Shown: positions 38,205-47,900, counted from the first letter of the stretch. The stretch: DNA of 64,000 bases from Chaetoderma sp. LZ-2023a (GCA_034401795.1 CM067360.1:52380858-52444857); one strand, 5' to 3'. Translations and numbers: made by a program. Notes: generated by a model from the sequence alone, not told the origin.

Positions 38205-38860
38205 AGTACTGTTGCACAGATTCGCGATATTGCAAATCGATTCGGCCTTAGAGGCTACTCTAAGGTCAAGAAAGCCGACCTTCCCCAGATGATCGACCAG
38301 GTCCGTGCCGAGGAGTGGCAGAAGCGACTCTCTCGAGCAACGAATACGGGAAGGTTTCGAGCTCTTACCGAGGATCCTTGGAATCCCCACAAGAAAGTAC
38401 AGTGGATACGTGAGTTTAGTCAGTTGGACGAGGAGGTGACTGCTAGCTTGCGAGCCAATGCTGTAGCGAGGCGGATGGAGGCCCATTCACTAGAGCCCTT
38501 AACGCTCCAACACAGGGGCCCCGCACCCTATGCAGGCATACACATGGATATACACCACGAGTACTGTTGCACAGCTTCGCGCTATTGCAAAGCAATTCGG
38601 CCTTAGAGTCGACTCTAAGGCCAAGAAAGCCGACCTGCTCCAGATGATCGGACAGGTCCGTGACGAGGAGTGGCAGAAGCGACTCTCCCGAGCAATGAAT
38701 ACAGGAATGTTTCCAGCGCTTACCAAAGAGGATCCTTGGAATCCCCACAAGAAAGAGCAGCGGATACGTGAGCATCGTCAGTTGGCCGAGGAGGTGACTG
38801 CCAGCTTGCGAGCCAAGACTGTAGCGAGGCGCATGGAGGCCCATCCACTGGAGTGCTTAG
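38205..38860 (+). repeat. Tandem duplication of the SAP-like 5' segment of the polymerase gene
   Basis: 38205-38500 and 38560-38860 are about 90% alike. Each starts with AGTACTGTTGCACAG after GGATATACACCA and encodes the same stretch (TVAQ.R.IA..FGLR, then KKADL.QMI, DPWNPHKK and EEVTASLRA). The period is 355 bp, not a multiple of three, so the first copy ends out of frame. Copy 2 is in frame with the rest of the polymerase gene. Confidence 0.92.
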
Positions 38861-41800
38861 CTCTCAAACTCAATGCCGAGGTCTGAGCTCAGCCTGGACC
38901 ATAAGGGGGGGCCGATGTCTGAACCCGTAGCCCGGAGCATGATGTGAGAAGCCAAACACATTCTCGACCAGCGTCTCGGCTAGAGAGAAAGAGGATGCTG
39001 GTCAGTACGCTGGACATTCTTCAGAGGTTTAGAAGGAGAACTCACAGGCCAGATCATGCACACGATCGAACAGATGTCCAGAACACTTTCTACCTCCGCT
39101 ACACCCATACCTATCGCATCCGTCACATCGAAGACAGTAGGGTGATGCTCTTCCACAAGAATGCTCCAGGGAGCCAGTGACTGAACACGATAGGAGCAGC
39201 TCAGGACTGGCTGGCAGCAAGAGAGCAAGCCCGCCTCGACCCAGACAATATCGATCGACCCAACACCAAGTGGGCTTTCGTTCGATCAATCACCGTTGAG
39301 GTCAGGGCTGTCATCGATCGCCAACCTTCGCTTGGGACAGACCCCCTCCCAGACTGGCTAAGACAGAAGAAGAGTATGACTGCCCTCGACACCTACAGGG
39401 ACAACATGCGTCTCTGGAGATGTCTAGCAGTCCACCGAGGAGCGAGAGCTGATAGAAGTACAGCTCCTGCACGCGAGCTTGCCACACAGTTCTACGGTAA
39501 GACAGTACCTGATATCCGCAAGACCTCGCTGGATCAGCTGGACAAGGTAGAGTTTTTCGGGATTCGCGTGTATGAACCAACTGAAGAGGGTACCTAGCAC
39601 ATGATCAGGCAAGCGGCTCATTACCATGACACCATGACCATCGGAGTGTGGGACCACCACGCCTTCTACATCAAGAACATCTCCATGCTGGCATATACAT
39701 TAGTCTGCAGTCACTGTCAGCAGAGGTTTACAAAGGCATGCCATCTTCAATGCCACACTGATCACTGTACAGGCGGCAAAACAAAAATCGTGTGTCCTGG
39801 CGAGAAGGTTGAGGCGCCACACTCTGCGTATGAGAAAGCCTTCTATCTGCCCCAACCATCCAGTTCAGCGGCTACTCGTCGGATCGAGTATGAGTCAAGA
39901 AACAGAGGCGTACACATACACCATGTAGAGTGTGGGCACGCTTGCGAGCGTTGGATCGAGGGTGCTCCCGTAGATGGTTATGATCCGACCACAAACACCG
40001 TGTACCAGTTCCATGGCTGTCACTGGCACCGGTATCCACAACACCAGCGAGGTGAGGATGGCAAACAAAGATACCACAAGACAGTCCTGAAAGAGGAGAA
40101 GCTGAGAGCCTCTGGATGCATGCTTGTGGTACAGTGGGAGTGCTGTATAAAACGCTGCCCAAGCATCCCTAAACGAGTTCGGACTGTCCCATACCCACAC
40201 TTCATAGTTTACGACTTCGAAGCACTCCTAGATGGTATCAAGACTCATCCTATGGAGACTCCCATGATCGAGAGTACTCACATTCCTATCTCTGTGTCAG
40301 TTTGGCTGCTCCTTAGAGGGCGCCACGAGTGAGCTCACTCACCTTTGCAATCCTGACCCCAAATCACTGATCAGAGTTCATGCTGGAGATCCAACGGCGA
40401 GCATCTCTAATCGGGACAAGGATTATGGCACAGTACATACCGACAGACCTTGATACGCTCCCAAAGCGACAGCAGCGACTGATCAACGAGTGGTGTGACC
40501 AATGCCTGTACTGGGATTCAAATCTGGGTGGTATGACTTCAACCTCATTAAGAAGTACATTGTCGATGAGCTGAGTGACAGTACAGGTACAGTGAAAGTC
40601 GCCAAGAATGCTAGTCAGACCATGTTCCTCATAACACCTGAGGTAGGGGTGTACACAGCAGAAGAGCTGGCTCCCATATGAATGGTTTGACACACATGAG
40701 AAGCTCAACTATCCCGGGCGTCCAGCCTACTCAGCATGGACATCTAGGCTCAAGGGTGGCTACTTCTTGACACGAACAGAGTGGGAACAGTGTAACCAGA
40801 CATTCAGCGAGCTTGGAATGCGGACATTCGCTGACTGGCTGCGATACTACAACAACCTGGATGTCAGTCCATACATCGAAGTCCTAGAGCGGATGCGGGA
40901 GTTCTACACAGAACGAGAAAAAGACATCCTTAAAGATGCGGTGTCTGTCCCACATGGCCCACTGCAGTACCTCCTACGTGGAACTGCTCAGCACATGCTG
41001 AATGTTAGCCTCTATTCAACGGACAAGGAGGCCTAGGAGATGATGAAGGGTGCTGCTGTTGGTTGTCCCAGCATAGTGTTCACCAGTTACGACCAGGTCG
41101 GTGTGACTCGAATCCGCCAGAGTGAGCGTGTCTGCCAACGTCTACTCGGCTATGACCCAAATGCTCTGTACTTTTCAACGATGGCCAAAGAGATGCCATG
41201 TGGTACAGTGAAAGTGTGCCATTGGTCCGGGGCCAGTGGGGTAGCTAGAGTTAAGGAGGCTCTCCTAGAAGACAGCTGGTTTGGGTTTGCTGAGGTGGAT
41301 ATAGAGGCCCCCAAGGGTCTGTGAGCAAAGTTCGAGGAAATGCCTCCTCTCTTCTAATAACTATAAGATCCCGGTAGAGGCAATCTCGTCTGAGATGCTG
41401 GCTAATCTAGGACGAACAGGGAGGAAGTGGCCCACCACCCAGAAGCTTGTCAGTGCCCTCTCTGGTAAGAAGCGGCTGCTGTATGCCCAGACCCTCAAGT
41501 GGTATATAACCCATGGCCTGGAGATCACTGTTGTATAGCGCACCATATACTATGAGGCCAAGCGCCCATTCGAGTGGTTCATGGAGAATGCTACGGAGGC
41601 CCGCCGCTCGGGAGATGTAGATAAGAGCAAAGCACTCTTGGCACCTCTCTTCAAACTCCTCGGCAACAGTGCCTACGGGAAGCTCATCGAGGCCCTAGAA
41701 CGTCATAGCAATACGAGCTTCATGAAGAATGAGTGCGTGATAGACAAGGCCCTGCGTAGTGCATGGTTCGAAGATCTCGATGAGATCAGTGAGTAATACG

Positions 41801-42398
41801 AGCTCCAGAGTCGCAAGCTGAGAATCACAATTCGAAGGCCCTTCCAGGTGGGGATAGCCGTTTATGAGCTACTACGACTTCCTCGATCGTGACGTAGCTC
41901 GTGACAGCTTTGAGTACCTGCAGATGGACACTGACTCCGCGTATATCGCTATAGCAGGCTTAAACCTCGACGACGTCATTCGCCCTGAGATGCGAGCAGA
42001 GTACCAGGCTCATAAGCGGGACTGCCTAGCTTGGGACAAATGGTCTAGATGGACTCTGGGACTATTAAAGCTCGAGTTCGAAGGCTCTAGTGGCATCGTT
42101 CTGCTCTAAATGCTACTATGTGAAGAGCGCAGCTGCAAGTAAGTGCTCAGCTAAGGGAATGTCAAAGCGGCAGAATGAGGTCTCTTGGCAGATATTCTAC
42201 AGTGCCCTACATGGCGGGGTGGACAGAGCTAAAGACCGAGGCCTACGCACGCGCAACCAGGGTATATTGACGTATGCGCAGGAAAAACTCGGACTCTCTG
42301 CTTACTATGATAAGTGCCATGTGCTGCAAGATGAGGTCCATACCGAGCCCATCGAGTGTCATGTTAGCCCCATAGGGGGCGGTAGCTGTGTGTCTTGA
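38530..42398 (+). pseudogene. Protein-primed family B DNA polymerase of a Polinton-like element, decayed
   Basis: The protein would replicate the element. Order along the frame: SAP/Rho-N-like helix pair (38560-38650); a long linker and a DNMRLWRCLAVH block (39405); a C2H2 finger with CSHCQQRF and H...H..C (39702-39770); an endonuclease-like motif VDGYDPTTNTVYQFHGCHWH (39970-40030); exonuclease motif I in VYDFEALLD (40207); motif II-like GFKSGWYDFNLI (40515); polymerase motif A GYDPNALYF (41148); motif B KLLGNSAYGK (41652); motif C QMDTDSAY (41921); and the KCYYV and SKRQN blocks near the end. One frame holds from 38530 to 40332 despite stops at 38884, 39178 and 39595. Frameshifts follow at about 40330, 40450, 40660, 41325 and 41850, with stops at 41034 and 41322. 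About 100 residues after FLITPE are deleted near 40640. It ends tail to tail with the integrase gene. Catalytic motifs are intact; the gene is not. Confidence 0.92.
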
Positions 42399-43330
42399 TG
42401 GACTAGCTGAAGCTCTTCTACGACAACTGGTCGCCTAGGCACTCCGTGATGGCGTGCCAGGTAGTACAGTGTAGGACGCCCCTCCGCCTCCACATACCTG
42501 TCAAGCCTGTGAGCATCTATCGACCAGTTAGGATCCGTTGCACGCCATCGACTACCTTCCAGCTCACCAGCCTCATACAGGTACCGAACCAGAGCATCAG
42601 GTGGTAGGCACTCCTCTCCCTTGTTCGTTCCTCTAGAGCTGTGACCAGCAGAGTGTCATATAGCCTCTACCGGCTTCTTCCCGATTAGTCTAGTAACCTC
42701 GGCATTGGATCTCTCTACCACAGCAGGCAGCCCTCTCACGCATACTCTGGAACATTCGCTTGGCGCGGCCATTTCCTGGGTGTATTGGTGTGGGAACAGT
42801 CTCTCTGCCAGTGCCCGATTCCACTGCTCAACAATAGCCTGGGCACGGTGATGCCCTACCTCGCCTCACCTAACTGCCACACTGTGTTTCCGCATGAGGG
42901 CTGCAGTCTCCCCGCTGAACTCCTTACCCTCATCCACCTGCAACAAATGGAGGGGATTTTCTGAAGCCTAGTAGACACCCTGGAATGCCTGGGCCACCTG
43001 GCCAGCTGACTTGTCTGTGAGCGGTACTGCCGCCTTGTACCTGCTGGCGACATCGACGATGGGGAGGGCATACTTGTAGGTCTTACGACCAACCGAGTCG
43101 TGTGGAAGGAATAGAACATCTGCCTGATGAACTCTGTTCGGGACAGTTTCCTCGAAATGGGCATGCCTGATGTGCCGTGGACGAGGTCTTTATATCTGCC
43201 ACATCGCCTGGCGGCTGAGCCACTGGCTAACCCTTGCGACGTGCAGCCTCGAGTAGTTGAGGGGGCTCATGGTAATATCCACCAGGCTGATAGTAGAGTT
43301 CCTCAAGAAAGACGGTTGATAAACTCCCGG
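42359..43330 (-). pseudogene. Retroviral-type (DDE) integrase of a Polinton-like element, decayed
   Basis: The enzyme would insert the element into the genome. Read from 43330 down, the N-terminal part begins with LEELYYQPGGYY and an RRKG helix and continues with RQAMWQI, then a frameshift at about 43200. The catalytic core has ADVLFLPHDS and GRKTYKYALPIVD, giving the first D; the second D is in LLQVDEGKEF; the E lies in AIVEQWNRAL, about 34 residues later, close to the DD35E spacing of retroviral and Polinton integrases. A C-terminal WSID..RLDRYVEAEG segment, as in chromodomain-like or SH3-like integrase tails, ends at 42359. In-frame stops fall at 42968-42970, 42866-42868 and 42656-42658. 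All three catalytic residues remain. The 3' end overlaps the end of the polymerase gene by about 40 bp. Confidence 0.9.
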
Positions 43331-43339
43331 ATTTCATCA

Positions 43340-44117
43340 CTGACGTTCACTCCCATCCTGTCATGCACGGCCTGGGTGAACTCTACTGCTAAATGGCTCC
43401 TCCCTTCTGAACCAGACTGCAAAAGTGACACAGTCCTATGCACCACGATGCAATGCCAGCTCTACCCATTGGTTAGCTGTGGCTTGGACCTGCTGTTGTT
43501 CTCGCTCCACATGCACGATCCGCTGTTTGGAACCCGTTTGCTTCAGCTCCTGCTCATTCTAGTCATGCCAGGCATGAAGTCTTGGAGCATTCATCGTCGC
43601 ATCTGCGAGCTGCTCAGTGTACACCCGACGGAACAGCCTATCTTGCATGGCAGCCGGATTCACGTGTGTGTTCTCGAGGAGGGTTAAGAGTGGAACTGCC
43701 ACGGGCTTCTCGATACCTGCCCGTGGTTCGAATTCCGTGAACCCCCATTGCACCCCACAGTGTAGCACCCCTTTCCCTTCGTATAGACGGTTGGCCCACG
43801 AGCCAGCGGACCTAGGAATCGTTCACATAGGTGGTGTTCATGGTGCTGTTGCTCTGCACGATCTCCCACCTGTTCAGAACCTGCTGGAGCTCTACCGTCT
43901 GTTCTAGTGCGCTCTGAAGCTTGAATTTGAGGGTCATGCTCTTGATCTCGTGGATCTGTGCCGAGATTGCAAAGTCAGTGTACTTCACAGCAGCGGACAA
44001 CTGGTTCTCATCGTGTATACTGGGTCGAATGACCGTCAGGCAGTCCTTCCGTGGATCAGTGCGGTGCGATGTCGCGGATTCAATGGCCCCATCTGGATGT
44101 TGCACATACTGCAGCAT
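43340..44117 (-). pseudogene. Unidentified element protein X, copy A
   Basis: Function unknown; I place it among candidate virion genes because of its position. I choose the start at 44117 (MLQYVQHPDG) since it follows the shared promoter-like motif directly. A single frame with stops carries a charged N-terminal region with a coiled-coil-like heptad stretch (FKLQSALEQTVELQQVLNRW), then VAVPLLTLLENTHVNPA, VYTEQL, APRLHAWHD and a Glu/Gln-rich segment VEREQQQVQATANQW. The block from RWEIV to the QQQVQATANQ stretch recurs, diverged, on the plus strand at 52460-52920 (copy B), which proves that this minus frame is the coding one. Frameshifts near 43770 and stops near 43560 and 43480 break it. Its 3' end abuts the integrase. 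Confidence 0.7.
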
Positions 44118-44156
44118 GTTTAAGGTCTGGGTATATAGAGGGGTTAAACGGCTGCC
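44118..44156. promoter_or_regulatory. Divergent promoter-like motif
   Basis: On the minus strand it reads GTTTAACCCCTC, TATATAC, CCAG, ACCTTAAAC, directly followed by the start of gene X copy A. On the plus strand the same TATATA lies about 20 bp before the ATG at 44157. Related motifs precede four other minus-strand starts (46592, 46841, 47241, 47380). Confidence 0.55.
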
Positions 44157-45031
44157 ATGTTTGGTAAAGTTGTCCAGCAGGTTGTCTATAGGCAGCAGGA
44201 CAAGTCGGCACGACACTCAGCACGACAGCCAGGGCGTGCACTGTCCCACTGTGACAGTGTCCGAGGACTGCTTTGTGACATCAACATTACCCACGAGCGA
44301 ACCAAGGTCACACCTCCGTTTGATGTGGAGATACTGGTCGCCAAAGAGGAAGGAGAACCAGCTCGTAGTACAAAAGAACTCCTGAATCAGATACTCTACC
44401 GGAAGTTTGACAGCACCCAGGGCAAGGTACTACCCAACCTACCCCTGGCCCCAAACAACAGTCCTGTTATTCTAGCTCTCCAAAAGGTGAGGGTCGACCC
44501 CAATGATCTACTAACGGTCGGGAAGTGGGCTGCCATATTTACCGTCCTTAGCCAGGGAGAGCGAGATATGCTGGATAGCCTCCAGTCAGGAGCAAATAAC
44601 TACTTCAGGGAGGAGGTGAGTGCCACTGTAGCAGAGAGCCACGACACCAGTCATGCAGAATGTACTCAGGAGGGGGTCACTGTTGGCCACAAGGAGGCTG
44701 CTGAGCACATCTTCAACGAAGAAGGGCGCAGGAGATTGGCCAGTAATCTGGAAGCATTTACGAAATTCCCAAATAACTACCAGGACTACCTCATCAAATC
44801 ACCTCTCAAGTCAGATGCTTAGCGTGGATGGCTAAAGTGGGTCTACCGTGAGAAGAACCAGATGAAGAGAATACCAAAAGATGACCCTCAGTGTTAGAGT
44901 CTAAGCGACAGTACGAACCTGCCGAAGTAGCTTCTGACGAAGTAGCTTCTGATGAAGTTTCTCAAGCATCTGATGAAGTAGCAGAGACTGCGGACGAAGT
45001 AGCGGAGACCGTGCAGCCTTCTGATGAATGA
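44157..45031 (+). pseudogene. Unidentified element protein Y with an acidic DEV-repeat tail
   Basis: Function unknown. The frame runs from ATG 44157 to a stop at 44820 and continues in phase to about 44890; one frameshift leads into the tail, which ends at 45029-45031. The body has FDVEILVAKEE, LYRKFDSTQGK, LLTVGKWAAIFTVLSQGERD and FPNNYQDYLIKSP, the look of a real globular protein of about 240 residues. The tail is a run of DEV units (ASDEVASDEVSQASDEV and more). A related DEV tail on the plus strand at 52040-52275, without this body, lies beyond the gap. It is transcribed divergently from gene X copy A. Confidence 0.65.
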
Positions 45032-45058
45032 AAAAGTTACGTCAGCTGCAACAGTCTG

Positions 45059-45912
45059 TCAGCGATGAGGCGTCGAGCAGGCTAGTTTCCTGGCTGGATT
45101 CAGCTTGTAGGTGAAGGTCTGTGCCTTTTCCAGAGATGGCTTGAAGTGTGACAGCTCACCTATCTCCTTGTTGCTTATGATGAAGTGGTACAGCTCAGCT
45201 GCCCTCTGTACACCTACGATAAAGTGCCCGTATGTCTCCTTGAGGGTCAGGCTGTCGTATATGGTCTCGAGCAGGGCACGTCCACACTTGGAGCTGAAGT
45301 ATAGCAACCGGGCATTGTGGCGGATGTCTGGTGGGATCTCGCAGGTGTACTTCTGAAAGAGAATGAAGACAGTTATCTTTGTGTGCCGGATGCGCCTGGT
45401 GATGTTGCTGAGGTAGGTGACTGTCTTCTGGTCCATTGCAGTATCATCGATAACGAGAACAAGTGGTTCTGTCAGTCGGGCTGCCAGAAGCTTGCAGGTT
45501 CTGCGTCTTGGTGATTGGGCCATTGTACCATTGATCAGTACTGTTAACCGCCTCCGCAGCAGAGTCAGACACCAGAAGGATGTATTGAGAGTGTTGATAT
45601 TCGGGCAGGAGAGCCCGCAGCAAGATGTTTTTCCTGTGACCTGGTTGGGCAATGATCAGCACCACCTGGCCAGCATCGGCCGGCCTATTGTCAAATGGTA
45701 CAGAGATGCGTGCGGAGGATAATAAGCACTTGGTCGGCGGTAGCCTCATCTATATCTGAGACACTAAACTGCAATACTTCCTGGACCAGCTCTTTCGCCT
45801 GCGGAGCGGGGGAATCCTGCACCTCCAGTGGATATGAAGGATGCAACGGAGGCGTCAAACATGACATTCCAGTAGCAGCTGAGAAGCTAGTGTAGAAGGC
45901 CTGTGTCAGCAC
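45059..45912 (-). pseudogene. FtsK/HerA-type packaging ATPase (A32-like), decayed
   Basis: In Polintons and related viruses this ATPase pumps DNA into capsids. Three minus-strand frames are needed: an N-terminal piece (45912-45691), the P-loop piece (45749 on) and the rest (to 45059). The P-loop region reads QVVLIIAQPGHRKNILLRAL, where a normal Walker A would have G.GKT/S; here the GK(T/S) is altered to HRKN. Walker B is clear in PLVLVIDDTAMD. Downstream come ITVFILFQKY and PPDIRHNARLLYF, corresponding to the conserved glutamine sensor and arginine/asparagine block of A32-like ATPases. Length, about 270 residues, fits the family. The degraded P-loop and two frameshifts make it inactive. Confidence 0.8.
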
Positions 45913-46115
45913 CCACAGTGTCTAGTACATCCAGTATCTGTATGGTACATGCATGAGAAGCCATGACTATCATGTGCTCTTAAACCTGTATACACCCATG
46001 AGCTTTGACCCATACCTGGGCCGAGGTAGTTCAGCACATCGAGAAACCGTAGCTCAGGTGTTATGAGGAACATGGTCTGACTAGCCTTCTTGACGACTTT
46101 CACTGTAACTGTATA
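45906..46115 (-). pseudogene. Orphan fragment of the polymerase exonuclease region, inverted
   Basis: A minus-strand frame contains VKKASQTMFLITPELRFLDV and NYLGPGMGQSSW. The first part is nearly identical at DNA level (about 52 of 56 bases) to the plus strand at 40593-40648 inside the main polymerase gene. The second part is precisely the conserved sequence that is missing after FLITPE in that gene. It is therefore a piece of a second polymerase copy or a rearranged piece of the same one. After about 40 codons the similarity stops. Confidence 0.85.
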
Positions 46116-46214
46116 TAAAATTGTTGTTTTGTTTCATGACAGTATTACTCTCTAATCGGCATATGAAAGAACCCTGTCTTCTTCACCTCTGAGGGTGCCT
46201 ATCTTGAGATTCCG

Positions 46215-46592
46215 TCAATCCTGGATGAATGTGCTCCATGGTCTCAGGAGATCCTTAACCAGGTCTTGTGCATATGACTCAGCCATAACCTTGATGGCTC
46301 CAGCCTCATCGACTCCGAGCATGCCTCGCATCGTCACCCTATCTTTGATGCCCATCCCCTTGTATACAGTCTTGGCCTTGTTAATGGCCGATTGTCGTAC
46401 TGTATCAGTGATCCCGATGAGATCTTGAGCTGGGATGGTACCTCGAATGTCCCCTGGGTCTCCCTTCTCATCGAAGTCTAGGAAGGAGATAGGGGCAACA
46501 GTGTCCTCCGAACCGAGGCGTGCCTGGCCCAAGCGAGCAAGATCGCCTAGCCCTGTGCTTTCTGGGTCTGTGAGTGGCAGAGTCATAGTCAT
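46215..46592 (-). CDS. Unidentified element protein, about 125 residues
   Basis: The frame is open from 46841, but I choose the internal start at 46592 (MTMTLPLTDPES) since a copy of the promoter-like motif (GGTTTAAGCC, then TCTGTATAT) ends at it. The product is acidic in the middle (ISFLDFDEKGDPGDIRG) and has a mixed helical C-terminal half (INKAKTVYKGMGIKDR, MRGMLGVDEAGAIKV). No domain is recognised. It is uninterrupted, unlike most neighbours. It could be a small virion protein, by position only. Confidence 0.5.
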   Translation of the reverse strand: MTMTLPLTDPESTGLGDLARLGQARLGSEDTVAPISFLDFDEKGDPGDIRGTIPAQDLIGITDTVRQSAINKAKTVYKGMGIKDRVTMRGMLGVDEAGAIKVMAESYAQDLVKDLLRPWSTFIQD

Positions 46593-46610
46593 ATACAGAC
46601 GGCTTAAACC
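46591..46610 (-). promoter_or_regulatory. Promoter-like motif
   Basis: GGTTTAAGCC, GTC, TGTATAT on the minus strand, ending at the ATG at 46592. Confidence 0.45.
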
Positions 46611-46841
46611 TACGAGGCATGCATGCCCCCAGTGAAATAGTTGGGCAGAGGAGGACCACGCAGTCGGCCAAGGGAATAGGTAGGAGTGCTCAGGGTACTG
46701 GCCCTCTCTGCAGGTGCACGCCTTGTGGGTGGTACACCATTCCCGGGCATTGGCAATCCTCAGTCTGCGTGCTCGACTATGGGATACACACCGCCCTCCG
46801 GCACGCCATGCCTCATATGCTGCAGGGGTCTCGTGATCCAT
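46593..46841 (-). CDS. Possible small element protein (MDHETPAAYEAW start)
   Basis: A frame starting at 46841 follows a copy of the promoter-like motif. The first 16 residues (MDHETPAAYEAWRAGG) look like a protein start; the remainder is Cys/Arg/His-rich and may have slipped out of the true frame. No domain is recognised. It is open into the next gene, which suggests that a stop was lost or a frameshift occurred. Low confidence as a gene in this form. Confidence 0.35.
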
Positions 46842-46866
46842 CTCTCACTATTCAGAGGGGTTAAAC
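46842..46866 (-). promoter_or_regulatory. Promoter-like motif
   Basis: GTTTAACCCCTCTGAATAG on the minus strand, nine bases before the ATG at 46841. It also supplies the stop codon of the upstream gene (46861). Confidence 0.5.
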
Positions 46867-47241
46867 ATAGGCGACGATGATCTCAGCCATTGCACTCGTT
46901 GCTAGCCCTAGAACCGTGGCCTCCATTAGTGTAACACGTTCACACATGATCTTGGTGGCAACAGTGTAGGAGGCCCCACTGAGGGCGAGCTTTGGGATGG
47001 GGTCAGTTATTCCGAGACAGTATTCGGCCACCCCACTCACCACTGTTGAGAGGACAGCCGCAGTGGCGGCAGGAAGAACCTCACTTCCCCCTGTCATCTT
47101 CACCATGGCCACATTCGCTGCCACGTTACTGGCGATATGGACTGCCAGAGGATTTGCTTTGGTCAGTACCGTCTGTGTCTCGGGTCGCAGCAGGTTCTCC
47201 ACCTTCTGACGACTCGCCTGGCTCTCGGGCAGTTCCTTCAT
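46861..47241 (-). CDS. Small Ala/Val-rich hydrophobic element protein
   Basis: 126 codons, uninterrupted. A charged N-terminus of about 35 residues (MKELPESQASRQK) is followed by hydrophobic, small-residue-rich stretches: VHIASNVAANVAMV, EVLPAATAAVLSTVVSGVA, SGASYTVATKIM and MEATVLGLATSAMAEII. These could be membrane-associated helices. No family is recognised. The start is set by the motif at 47264-47295. A membrane or capsid-associated role is a guess from composition and neighbours. Confidence 0.55.
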   Translation of the reverse strand: MKELPESQASRQKVENLLRPETQTVLTKANPLAVHIASNVAANVAMVKMTGGSEVLPAATAAVLSTVVSGVAEYCLGITDPIPKLALSGASYTVATKIMCERVTLMEATVLGLATSAMAEIIVAYV

Positions 47242-47380
47242 GATCTATACCATTGACGTCAGTGTTTAAGCACTGAGTATACAACACGGTTAAACGTCTG
47301 CGCCCCCTGTCGAGAGAGCTAAGAAGATCTTCCCAGTCTGCGTCTGCCAGGTGGCTGGTTTGGTACTCAGGAATAGTCAT
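47126..47380 (-). CDS. Possible small element protein (MTIPEYQT start)
   Basis: The frame opens at 47380 right after a promoter-like motif and reads MTIPEYQTSHLADADWEDLL with an Arg-rich stretch after it. Beyond about 47290 it overlaps the next gene's promoter and coding region in another frame, so the real end is probably near 47290 or lost by frameshift. No domain is recognised. The alternative, that this is only leader sequence, cannot be excluded. Confidence 0.35.
   Translation of the reverse strand: MTIPEYQTSHLADADWEDLLSSLDRGRRRLTVLYTQCLNTDVNGIDHEGTAREPGESSEGGEPAATRDTDGTDQSKSSGSPYRQ
47264..47295 (-). promoter_or_regulatory. Promoter-like motif
   Basis: On the minus strand: GTTTAACC, GTGT, TGTATACTCAG, TGCTTAAAC. 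It matches 44118-44149 over its full 32 bp with similar spacing, 22 bases before the ATG at 47241. Confidence 0.55.
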
Positions 47381-47414
47381 CTCTCTATTGAGACATCTTA
47401 AACATTTCCGGCTC
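47381..47414. promoter_or_regulatory. Divergent promoter-like motif
   Basis: On the minus strand: GTTTAAGATGTCTCAATAGAG, next to the ATG at 47380. The plus-strand gene starts at 47415, so the 34-bp space would serve both directions. Confidence 0.45.
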
Positions 47415-47900
47415 ATGCTATGTGAGAGGTACTATAATGTCTTGCGGAGGTAGTCGAAGGACTACAAGAAGAAGACACCAGATGAGCTCACTCAGCTATC
47501 CGGTGCTGAGCTGACAGAGGACCTGACAGCTGTGAAGCTCTATCTAGGATTTGGCAAGGGACAAATCTGCTTCCTCAAATACCTTATCATGGGCGGGAGT
47601 ATCCTCGAGCAGCTCCTGCGAGCTAAAGGTTTCTACAAGGATCGGGAGTATCTGTCAGATGTGTTCCAGCAGTTGCAGACCACCATGGCCTCACCGGACT
47701 CAGAGCTGATCAAGGCTCTGTGATACTACAAGCTGGAAAACGGATGCACTGCCGAACCCTCCAGCCCTTGGATGTGCATGTTGGCAGCGGGTATAGGGGC
47801 TGCATACCATGCCAAGCTGGTTCAGTGTCTCACCGTGGTCCCCACTGCTACTGTAAAGAATCAGGATAGTCTTATAGCTGATTTGCTAGTGGCGGACTAG
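47415..47900 (+). pseudogene. Unidentified element protein, 161 codons, two in-frame stops
   Basis: One phase is kept from ATG 47415 to TAG 47898-47900, interrupted by TAG after 12 codons and by TGA at 47721-47723. Between these it reads like real protein: KKKTPDELTQLSGAELTED, VKLYLGFGKGQICFLKYLIM, LLRAKGFYKDREYLSDVF. The C-terminal part includes a hydrophobic WMCMLAAGIGAAYHA segment. No domain is recognised. The last 15 bases overlap the end of the gene on the other strand. Confidence 0.6.

Noticed and set aside
37645..38486. Long minus-strand open frames (up to 235 codons) with a repeated WVVYIP-type peptide
   Set aside because: They run through the minisatellite; all minus frames are open there and the last part lies antisense to the polymerase SAP segment.
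46215..46841. One 208-codon gene over the whole minus frame
   Set aside because: A promoter-like motif directly precedes the internal ATG at 46592 and the first part changes composition, so I split it.
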